DNA of 5,914 nt. Origin: Candidatus Dojkabacteria bacterium (GTDB lineage Bacteria; Patescibacteriota; Dojkabacteria; GCA-002793355). Under the pieces are notes generated by a model that did no database searches, was not told the origin of the DNA, and saw nothing but the letters and a program-made list of their open reading frames with translations. Numbering within the stretch: the stretch's first letter is position 1; each line of letters opens with the position of its first letter. A program made the translations under genes and the position numbers. The DNA lies in assembly GCA_027033525.1 (NCBI GenBank), contig JALVLD010000028.1, positions 1-5,914 of the forward strand. Direction: 5' to 3'. Shown here one piece after another: positions 1 through 5,353 of this stretch.

Positions 1-56
1 ATGATGGTTTGCTTAACCTTTTCCGGCTTGTTTACGATGAATTTTATATCTAACAT
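1..56 (-). CDS. serS: Seryl-tRNA synthetase, N-terminal fragment
   Basis: Only the first 18 codons are in the window; the gene continues off the left end. The minus-strand reading from the ATG at 56 gives MLDIKFIVNKPEKVKQTI, which matches the usual opening of bacterial SerRS (MLDIKFIRENPE-like). This is the start of the N-terminal coiled-coil arm that binds the long variable arm of tRNA-Ser. The full enzyme charges tRNA-Ser with serine in the cytosol. The gene begins 16 nt after the stop of the upstream surface-protein gene on the same strand, so read-through from that operon is likely. No Shine-Dalgarno lies at a useful distance: an AGGAAG is present but ends 22 nt before the ATG. A TATAAA at 67-72 could be a weak -10, but no -35 supports it. 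Identification rests on 18 residues, so it is good but not certain. Confidence 0.8.
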   Translation of the reverse strand, partial: MLDIKFIVNKPEKVKQTI

Positions 57-72
57 AAGTAATTTTTTTATA

Positions 73-1101
73 TTATTTCTTCCTGTTTTTTATTCTAGTT
101 GCTTTCTTACGTTTTCTTGAGCGCTTTATACGATTTCGTAATTTTAATTCAAAGTAAGATATAGGATCCTTAAGTTTAAAAATTTGAGTACGAATCTTGT
201 AATCTAATCTTGTTAAAGCATTGTAGACGGGTGCAAGTACTTTGATCTTATAGCCAGCTAAATATAAGTCTACGCCCAAAGCAATTAAAACTATTCCTGA
301 GAGTGTAATTATTACGCTAACCACTTCAATGATGCCGGTTTCTGGCGGAGTAACAGTTGTTGTGGGGGGATTAGTCGGCATTGTGGTATGCGTCGGCGAC
401 ATGGTTGGTGGTAAAGTGGCAGTCGTAGTAGGAGTATTTTGGGCGCATGTAGAATTAACCTTAAAGGTAGTTACAATCCCTTCCAGGGGCTCATAATTAG
501 TGGCTGTTATATTTGTTTCTATCTTATAAGTTCCCTCCTTCGTGCCAGAACTTTGTACACTTAAGGAAACCAGCAACTTATTACCAACCTTTAGAGGTAG
601 ATAATCAGCTAAGATTTTTATAGATATATTTAGAGCTTGAGAGTATTGCTCTATCTCTAAATTAGAAATGGGGACCGATGTTCCATTTACCTTTGCACTA
701 TCCGCAACGTATTCAAAACCAGCCGGAATGATGAACATTGCCTTTTCTAGGGGCAGATCCTCTCTTAATGTATTTGTAATATTTAAAGTTATATCTAGCT
801 TGTCGACAGGCCCTATACAAGGAGTTGTTTTTAGTTGTACATCCAACCCTTCAAGGGTTTTGTTTATGCTAATTGTTGGTGTTGATTTAGGTCCGTTCTT
901 CACTGGTACAGTAAGATTACCGCTGATACAAGCTTTACAAATCTTTTTTGATGAAGTGTGCTTGAGCTCGTAACTTTTAATTTGTTGTAACTTAACTGCA
1001 GCCCCCATAACAATGGTTGCTATTAACAAAATTACATACAATAAAATAAACAATTTAGTTTTAGTTTTATTCGCCTTTTCTTCTAATTCAAACTCATACA
1101 T
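73..1101 (-). CDS. DUF11-like surface protein with Thr/Pro stalk, PPETG sorting-like signal and basic C-terminal tail
   Basis: This 342-residue protein is probably exposed on the cell surface. Order seen: charged N-terminus (1-16); hydrophobic segment 17-36 (signal anchor, or a signal peptide ending near MGAA); a CxxC pair at C55/C58; a beta-rich ectodomain at about 75-215 with DUF11-like features (LNITNT at 106-111, IIPAGFEYV at 124-132, VNGT at 138-141); a Thr/Pro-rich stalk at about 222-254; PPETG at 252-256; a second hydrophobic segment 257-282; and a cytosolic-side tail 285-342 with 22 Lys/Arg and only 3 acidic residues. An ectodomain, stalk, xPxTG motif and hydrophobic helix is the usual plan of sortase substrates, but those normally end after a few basic residues, not 58. 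Further cysteines are C95 and C219. The start lies 2 nt after the previous stop, so translational coupling is likely. The ligand and function are unknown. It could instead be a plain two-helix membrane protein. Confidence 0.85.
   Translation of the reverse strand: MYEFELEEKANKTKTKLFILLYVILLIATIVMGAAVKLQQIKSYELKHTSSKKICKACISGNLTVPVKNGPKSTPTISINKTLEGLDVQLKTTPCIGPVDKLDITLNITNTLREDLPLEKAMFIIPAGFEYVADSAKVNGTSVPISNLEIEQYSQALNISIKILADYLPLKVGNKLLVSLSVQSSGTKEGTYKIETNITATNYEPLEGIVTTFKVNSTCAQNTPTTTATLPPTMSPTHTTMPTNPPTTTVTPPETGIIEVVSVIITLSGIVLIALGVDLYLAGYKIKVLAPVYNALTRLDYKIRTQIFKLKDPISYFELKLRNRIKRSRKRKKATRIKNRKK
334..438 (-). other. Thr/Pro-rich stalk and PPETG motif coding segment
   Basis: This segment encodes residues 222-256 of the surface protein. 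It is a low-complexity run of Thr and Pro with scattered Met, Ser and Asn, ending in PPETG (334-348) just before the second membrane helix. Such runs usually form an extended, often glycosylated, stalk that lifts an ectodomain through the cell wall. The DNA is locally rich in C on the coding strand because of ACN and CCN codons. No exact tandem repeat unit is seen. Confidence 0.7.
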
Positions 1102-1103
1102 AG

Positions 1104-1625
1104 TTATTTGTTATTATTTAGACTTATTGTCCACGCAGTTAACGGACCAGTCACCGGACTTGTTTGTTCTCCATAAGGTATATAATAATTACCCCACTCT
1201 AACAATAAATACATATAAGCATTAGCCTTACCGGCCGGTAAATCTTTAAGCGGTATATGTACTGTATGTTTAGTTGAGGGAGTTGATTCTTGCTGTTTAT
1301 ACCACATACCAGCATAACTTTGGGCTTCGCCTTCTTTTAATAGCTTAAGTACATCAGTAAATTTCTCCTCAGGATCAAATGTTATATAAACATAGGCAAA
1401 AGTTTTAGATGCTGTGTTAAATGTAACTTCTATATACGTTTTAAACGATGTGATACTAATTTCTGTTGGTTGCAGATCTTTAACCTTTTGACTGGCTAGT
1501 CCTTTTGTTGTATCAATGGTAACTGTTTTAGGTTTAACAAAAAAACCTGTTATAAAATAAGCTAATAGTCCTGCTATTATTAATCCCAAGCCTGCAAGAA
1601 TATATGATATGTATTTCTTTTGCAT
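1104..1625 (-). CDS. Single-pass membrane protein with predicted extracellular beta-sandwich domain
   Basis: No named family is recognised for this 173-residue protein. A short basic start (MQKKY) leads into one hydrophobic helix at about 8-30. The topology should therefore be N-terminus inside with residues 31-173 outside, or the segment may be a signal peptide. Residues 53-165 alternate polar and hydrophobic positions in strand-like runs (EISITSF, YIEVTFN, FAYVYITFD, HTVHIPL, AYMYLLLEW), suggesting a fibronectin-III/Ig-like sandwich. The fold is inferred from pattern only. There are no cysteines and no obvious catalytic motif. It is the first gene of the operon: its ATG lies 5 nt after a consensus -10 box with no room for a Shine-Dalgarno, and its stop is 2 nt before the next start. 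The shared operon suggests that it works with the DUF11-like surface protein at the envelope. Confidence 0.8.
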   Translation of the reverse strand: MQKKYISYILAGLGLIIAGLLAYFITGFFVKPKTVTIDTTKGLASQKVKDLQPTEISITSFKTYIEVTFNTASKTFAYVYITFDPEEKFTDVLKLLKEGEAQSYAGMWYKQQESTPSTKHTVHIPLKDLPAGKANAYMYLLLEWGNYYIPYGEQTSPVTGPLTAWTISLNNNK

Positions 1626-1630
1626 GCTTC

Positions 1631-1659
1631 ATTATAAACATAATTAAGCGTTTTATCAA
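1631..1659 (-). promoter_or_regulatory. Promoter of the surface-protein operon (leaderless)
   Basis: On the minus strand there is TTGATA (1659-1654, 5 of 6 to the -35 consensus), a 17-nt spacer, then TATAAT (1636-1631, perfect -10). Only 5 nt separate the -10 from the ATG at 1625, so the predicted start of transcription falls on or next to the A of the ATG. The mRNA would have essentially no 5' leader. The promoter occupies the 88-nt gap after ppaC, in which no convincing terminator hairpin is visible. Confidence 0.8.
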
Positions 1660-1713
1660 CAAAAATGTAAGATTTAAATGCATCTGGTGCAATAAAGAGA
1701 TAGCTGGATTTTG

Positions 1714-2661
1714 TTACTTCACATAGGCCTCTAGCACCGGTACTATTTGTTTTTTCCTAGAAACAACACCTGTTAATTCTATAAACATTGCATCTTGGGG
1801 AACTTCTACATTGTAGCCAGAAGCAATAGTTTTATCTTCAAACTCACCTACCCGCATATAAAAGCCTGTTTGCTTTAATATGTCTATTACAAAGAAAAAT
1901 ACAGCATCATATCCTTCATTTGTCTTTAATTTGTTAGCTGCATCCTGCAACTTATCATAGATATCAAACAATTTTTCTGGTTTTACTGTTTCAAAAACGG
2001 CCACTAGTGTTTTCTTATTTCCAAAAGTGTATTCCTTTGCGTCATATTTTAGTATATCTAAAGGTGTTAGCCCTTCTAAACTTGATTTAGCATCAAACAT
2101 TTCAGAGGCTAATTTGTCTACATCTCTTATACCTGCAATTTCAACTAGTTTTTTTAGTGCTTGCTTATCAAAATCAGTTGTTGTTGGGCTTTGCAAATTT
2201 AAAGTGTCAGAAATTATTCCTGCTGCCATAAGTCCAGCAATTTTGGGATCTAAATTTTTGCAACCAAGCCTATTTGCTTTAAAATATTTAAACAATACTG
2301 CAGTTGTTGACCCTAAAGGAAATATAAAGGCAGTAAGAGGTTTACTTGTTTTTAGCCCTCCAAGTTTATGGTGATCAAATACAGCGAGTACTTCTACATC
2401 TGTTAAATCAGGCAACTCGTCAGGATTTGTAGTGTCAACAATTACAATTTTATCTCCTGGGCTAAACGATTGTTTTTCTTGAGGTAAATTAAAGCCAAAG
2501 TATTTAAGTACAAATACTGCTTCTTTATTTGGTTGATTATAAATAACTGGAACGTAGGTGTTTTCTTTATCTTTTAATCCTAAATACCATGCGGCTACTA
2601 TTGGAGCAACTGTTGCGTCTGTATCAGGATTTTTGTGGCCAACTACATAAATTGTTGCCAT
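1714..2661 (-). CDS. ppaC: Manganese-dependent inorganic pyrophosphatase (family II, DHH superfamily)
   Basis: This cytosolic enzyme hydrolyses pyrophosphate to two phosphates and so pulls forward nucleotide-sugar synthesis, tRNA charging and nucleic acid synthesis. The 315-residue length fits the family (about 310), and no CBS or DRTGG regulatory insert is present. The DHH domain carries the metal ligands: GHKNPDTD (H9, D13, D15), VDTT (D76), the signature DHH at 96-98, and IISD (D152). The C-terminal DHHA2 domain ends with SRKKQ at 301-305, which provides the phosphate-binding Arg and Lys. All key residues are intact. The ATG at 2661 gives the standard N-terminus just before the first metal motif. 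There is no Shine-Dalgarno upstream. It is divergent from the dehydrogenase/glycosyltransferase gene across 59 nt. UDP-glucose synthesis releases PPi, so a functional link is plausible but inferred. Confidence 0.96.
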   Translation of the reverse strand: MATIYVVGHKNPDTDATVAPIVAAWYLGLKDKENTYVPVIYNQPNKEAVFVLKYFGFNLPQEKQSFSPGDKIVIVDTTNPDELPDLTDVEVLAVFDHHKLGGLKTSKPLTAFIFPLGSTTAVLFKYFKANRLGCKNLDPKIAGLMAAGIISDTLNLQSPTTTDFDKQALKKLVEIAGIRDVDKLASEMFDAKSSLEGLTPLDILKYDAKEYTFGNKKTLVAVFETVKPEKLFDIYDKLQDAANKLKTNEGYDAVFFFVIDILKQTGFYMRVGEFEDKTIASGYNVEVPQDAMFIELTGVVSRKKQIVPVLEAYVK

Positions 2662-2685
2662 TTTAAAATGTTTTTAATAAATTAG

Positions 2686-2714
2686 TTGTAGGTTTAGATA
2701 TTATACATTATAAT
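2686..2714 (+). promoter_or_regulatory. Promoter of the dehydrogenase/glycosyltransferase gene (leaderless)
   Basis: The elements are TTGTAG (2686-2691, with the key TTG), a 17-nt spacer and a perfect TATAAT (2709-2714). Six nucleotides after the -10 comes the ATG at 2721, which is where transcription is expected to begin. The transcript would therefore be leaderless, in line with the lack of any Shine-Dalgarno. The -10 box overlaps and interlocks with the minus-strand -10 boxes of ppaC, so the two promoters probably exclude each other. Confidence 0.7.
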
Positions 2715-2727
2715 CAATTAATGAAAA
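2700..2727 (-). promoter_or_regulatory. Probable ppaC promoter
   Basis: On the minus strand there is TTTTCA (2727-2722, 4 of 6), a 16-nt spacer, then TATAAT (2705-2700). The predicted start is near 2693, leaving a leader of about 32 nt before the ATG at 2661. A second minus-strand TATAAT at 2712-2707 has no acceptable -35. The -35 lies inside the first codons of the divergent gene. The leader has no clear Shine-Dalgarno. Confidence 0.5.
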
Positions 2728-4796
2728 TAGGCGTAGTGGGTTTAGGATACGTAGGAGTGGTTACTGCTGTTGGGCTTGCTGCTATTGGACATGAAGTATG
2801 GGGCGTAGATATAGATAACAGGAAAGTTAAGCTACTTAAACAAGGTAAATCCCCAATATATGAACCAGGACTTGACGAGTTAATTTTAAAACATAAATCA
2901 AAACTCCATTTTTCTTCTTCAATAAAAGAAATCGTCAATATTGTTGATGTAATTTATATTGCTGTAGGTACTCCTAGCAATCCTGACGGCAGTGCTAATC
3001 TATCTTATGTTTTTAATGTTGCAAAAGAGATTGGAGAAAATATAAACAAGCCTTTAATAATAGTTAATAAAAGCACTGTCCCCGTAAAAACTGCCGAAAA
3101 AGTAAAAAATATTATCCTTGGGGAACTTGCAAAACGTAAGAAAGGTAACTTAGCTTCTCAAATAGATGTTGTTAGCAACCCAGAATTTTTACGAGAAGGA
3201 AATGCAATTCACGATTTTTTTTATCCAGACCGTATTGTAATTGGGGCCTTTAGCGATAAAGCCACAAATGTTATGCTGAGTATATACGAGTATTTTAAAA
3301 AGCAAGGAGTCCCCATTTTAATAATGGATCCTTATAGCTCCGAACTTACAAAATATGCTGCTAATTCACTTCTTGCAACCAAAATAAGTTTTATTAACGA
3401 AATTTCTCGTATTGCAGAAAAAGTCGGTGCAAATGTTGAACATGTAAAACATGGAATAGGTACAGATAAGCGTATTGGAATGCAATTTTTAAATGCAGGA
3501 ATTGGATTCGGAGGTAGTTGTTTTCCAAAGGATGTTAAAGCTATTATTGACTTTGCAGAAAGTGTTGGGGTCTCTCCTATACTTTTAAGAAGTACCTTAT
3601 TAGTAAATAGTCAACAAATGTTAAATTTTGCACATAAAATTATTAGATATTTCAAATATCCAAAAGAACATACGCTCGGAATTTGGGGAATAACATTTAA
3701 ACCTAACACAGATGATGTGCGCGAGTCTCCTGCCTTAGAAATTGTAAAATATTTGGCTTCTGCTGGGTTTAACCTAAAAATTCACGATCCCCAAGGAATA
3801 GCTAACGCTAAAAATATACTAAATTCTCCCAACATAAAGTTTGTGAAAGATAAGTATGAGGCGACAGCTAATGCTTCTACTTTAGTGTTACTTACAGAAT
3901 GGCAAGAATACAAAGATGCTGATTTAGGCAAAGTTGCTAGCTTACTTAAAAAACGTAACCTGTTTGACGGACGTAATGTATTTATTGAAAAGGCAAAAGA
4001 ACTACTTGCACAAAAATTTGCCTATTATCCGGTTGGTTATATACCAGTAGTGGAGAATAAATTTAATATAGATATTAAACCCAAGGGATTTTCTGATGTT
4101 ATACTTGACGAGCTTACTGTTTTAATACCTGCTTATAACGAAGAAGGACGTGTACAAAAAGCAGCCACTCCATTTTTAAAAGCTGGAATTAGTGTTATTG
4201 TAGTAGATGATGGATCTAAAGATAATACATACAAAGAATTGCAGGAATTGTCCCAAAAATATCCAAGACTTGAAGTTTTAAAACATTCTAAAAACAAGGG
4301 TAAACTAGCAGCTGTTTTAACTGGAATTGAACATATTAAAACGAAATATGTTCTACTTACTGATGCAGATTTAGAGTTTGAAAGTATAACCTCAATTTTA
4401 AAATCTTATTTCTATGCTTATTACCGATTAAACAAATTTATGATTAATTTTGAAAATAGGAAAAATCTTATTGATTTCGTAACTACCCGAGTTATAAGTG
4501 GCACACGCCTATTACCAACAAAACAACTAAAACAAGCTTTAGAAGAATTCTCTAAGAATCATTTTGGAGCTAAGGGGTATTTACTAGAAAGTTATCTTAA
4601 TTATTGGCACTATAAGAATAAAATCCCTGTCTTTTATGCGACAGTTGTGTTTAATCACGCAATGAAATATAAGAAATATGGCCTTAGAGGTTGGATACAA
4701 GATGTTAAAATGGCTTCAATTTTAATTGTAAGTAAATATATGCCTTTTAATATGTATGCACGATTTGCAATAAAAAGACTTCCCTTAGAAGATTAA
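2721..4796 (+). CDS. ugd: UDP-glucose 6-dehydrogenase fused to a family 2 glycosyltransferase
   Basis: This 691-residue two-domain protein reads without interruption. Residues 1 to about 441 form a full UDP-glucose/GDP-mannose dehydrogenase. It has the Rossmann motif GLGYVG (7-12) with D30 for NAD ribose, GTPSNPDG (83-90), STVP (118-121), NPEFLREG (153-160), K211/N215 in TKYAAN, catalytic C267 in GFGGSCFPKD, and FKPNTDDVRESP (326-337). It would oxidise UDP-glucose to UDP-glucuronate with two NAD+. The exact sugar nucleotide cannot be fixed from motifs alone. After a linker (about 442-463) comes a GT2 (GT-A) domain resembling dolichol-phosphate mannosyltransferases: LIPAYNEE (468-475), DDGS (496-499) and the metal-binding DAD (548-550), with SGTR at 593-596. 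No clear transmembrane helix is seen; residues 656-691 may lie on the membrane. Making and using the sugar in one polypeptide suggests glucuronate transfer to an envelope lipid or glycan, which is inference. The stop overlaps the dtd stop. Confidence 0.93.
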   Translation: MKIGVVGLGYVGVVTAVGLAAIGHEVWGVDIDNRKVKLLKQGKSPIYEPGLDELILKHKSKLHFSSSIKEIVNIVDVIYIAVGTPSNPDGSANLSYVFNVAKEIGENINKPLIIVNKSTVPVKTAEKVKNIILGELAKRKKGNLASQIDVVSNPEFLREGNAIHDFFYPDRIVIGAFSDKATNVMLSIYEYFKKQGVPILIMDPYSSELTKYAANSLLATKISFINEISRIAEKVGANVEHVKHGIGTDKRIGMQFLNAGIGFGGSCFPKDVKAIIDFAESVGVSPILLRSTLLVNSQQMLNFAHKIIRYFKYPKEHTLGIWGITFKPNTDDVRESPALEIVKYLASAGFNLKIHDPQGIANAKNILNSPNIKFVKDKYEATANASTLVLLTEWQEYKDADLGKVASLLKKRNLFDGRNVFIEKAKELLAQKFAYYPVGYIPVVENKFNIDIKPKGFSDVILDELTVLIPAYNEEGRVQKAATPFLKAGISVIVVDDGSKDNTYKELQELSQKYPRLEVLKHSKNKGKLAAVLTGIEHIKTKYVLLTDADLEFESITSILKSYFYAYYRLNKFMINFENRKNLIDFVTTRVISGTRLLPTKQLKQALEEFSKNHFGAKGYLLESYLNYWHYKNKIPVFYATVVFNHAMKYKKYGLRGWIQDVKMASILIVSKYMPFNMYARFAIKRLPLED

Positions 4797-5230
4797 AATT
4801 CCAATTGAAATGTTACTGGCCCGTCATTAATTAAATGTATTGTCATATAAGCTCCAAATTTCCCAGTTTGTACACGGGGAATAAACATTTCGCACTTTTT
4901 TACAAATTCTTCGTATAAAAGGCGTGCTTTTTCGGGTTCTAAAGCATTAGAGAATGACGGTCTTGTCCCACTTTTTATAACTCCACACAAAGTAAATTGC
5001 GAAACTATCAAAAGCTCGCCTTTTATATCTGCCAAGGAGTAATTCATTTTCCCTTGGTTATCATGAAAAATCCGTAAGTTTATCAACTTGCGTACCACTT
5101 TGTCTAAAATTTTTAAATTATCTTGCTTGCAAAAACCAACAAAGACTAACAAACCTTTAGAAATTTTACCAACTGTTATCCCTTCTACCTTCACTTCGGC
5201 TTGGTTAACACGTTGAATTAACAGTTTCAT
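4793..5230 (-). CDS. dtd: D-aminoacyl-tRNA deacylase (DTD)
   Basis: This is a cytosolic proofreading enzyme that hydrolyses D-amino acids from tRNA (first described on D-Tyr-tRNA-Tyr) and also glycine mischarged on tRNA-Ala. The ATG at 5230 gives 145 residues, the standard family length, beginning MKLLIQRVNQAEVKV like other DTDs. Active-site motifs are intact: SQFTL (77-81) and NDGPVT (135-140) with the Gly-cis-Pro pair G137-P138 that excludes L-amino acids. GTRPSF (88-93) and FGAYM (125-129) are also typical. A longer reading from 5284 is possible but would translate tRNA sequence and is rejected. The gene lies 27 nt after tRNA-Tyr on the same strand and has no clear promoter of its own, so it is probably read from the tRNA promoter. 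TAGG, 1 nt before the ATG, is too close to be a good ribosome site. The stop overlaps that of the convergent gene. Confidence 0.96.
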   Translation of the reverse strand: MKLLIQRVNQAEVKVEGITVGKISKGLLVFVGFCKQDNLKILDKVVRKLINLRIFHDNQGKMNYSLADIKGELLIVSQFTLCGVIKSGTRPSFSNALEPEKARLLYEEFVKKCEMFIPRVQTGKFGAYMTIHLINDGPVTFQLEF

Positions 5231-5257
5231 GCCTAGTGGGTTTTGAAAATAAAAAAA

Positions 5258-5330
5258 TCCGGCGGGGCGGACTCGAACCACCAACCAGAGGTTTTACAGA
5301 CCTCTGCTCTGCCAGTTGAGCTACCGCCGG
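5258..5330 (-). tRNA. tRNA-Tyr (anticodon GTA), archaeal/eukaryotic-like form
   Basis: A 73-nt cloverleaf with every stem paired. Acceptor CCGGCGG/CCGCCGG is perfect over 7 bp with discriminator A. The D stem is GCTC/GAGC with loop AACTGGCA. The anticodon stem GAGGT/ACCTC encloses loop CTGTAAA, with anticodon GTA at 5297-5295. The variable loop is only 5 nt (TGGTT). The T stem GGTGG/CCGCC has one G-U pair and loop TTCGAGT. CCA is not encoded; seven T residues follow at once. Bacterial tRNA-Tyr normally begins G1-C72 and has a long variable arm, whereas C1-G72 with a short variable loop is the archaeal and eukaryotic cytosolic type. From memory, the acceptor stem equals that of Methanocaldococcus jannaschii tRNA-Tyr. 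There is no intron. Confidence 0.97.
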
Positions 5331-5338
5331 CTGCAAGA

Positions 5339-5347
5339 ATTATAACA
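5339..5347 (-). promoter_or_regulatory. Extended -10 promoter of tRNA-Tyr
   Basis: On the minus strand TGTTATAAT is an exact extended -10 (TGnTATAAT). It lies in the 23-nt gap between the topoisomerase stop and the tRNA. The predicted transcription start is near 5332, about 2 nt before the mature 5' end of the tRNA. No good -35 is found at 16-18 nt, which extended -10 promoters can tolerate. It probably also drives dtd. Confidence 0.7.
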
Positions 5348-5353
5348 TAAAGT

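Noticed and set aside
668..973. Plus-strand open frame of 101 codons
   Set aside because: It lies fully inside the minus-strand surface-protein gene and shows no recognisable protein features.
1013..1225. Plus-strand open frame of 70 codons
   Set aside because: It spans the junction of two well-supported minus-strand genes and has no promoter or family resemblance.
1670..1685. Inverted repeat AGAT...ATCT containing ATTTAAAT and ATGCAT between ppaC and the surface operon
   Set aside because: The outer stem has only four pairs and no T run follows, so neither a terminator nor an operator can be supported.
2027..2374. Plus-strand open frame of 115 codons
   Set aside because: It is antisense to the intact ppaC gene with all its catalytic motifs.
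2714..2938. Minus-strand open frame of 74 codons
   Set aside because: It is antisense to the NAD-binding domain of the dehydrogenase; its composition reflects that gene.
5247..5257. T run after tRNA-Tyr as an intrinsic terminator
   Set aside because: The nearest local hairpin is the T arm, 8 nt away from the T run, and the acceptor strand pairs with the distant 5' end. A weak effect on read-through into dtd cannot be excluded.
5231..5284. Longer dtd start adding 18 residues
   Set aside because: The extension is translated from the 3' half of tRNA-Tyr and has no family similarity; the ATG at 5230 gives the standard 145-residue DTD.
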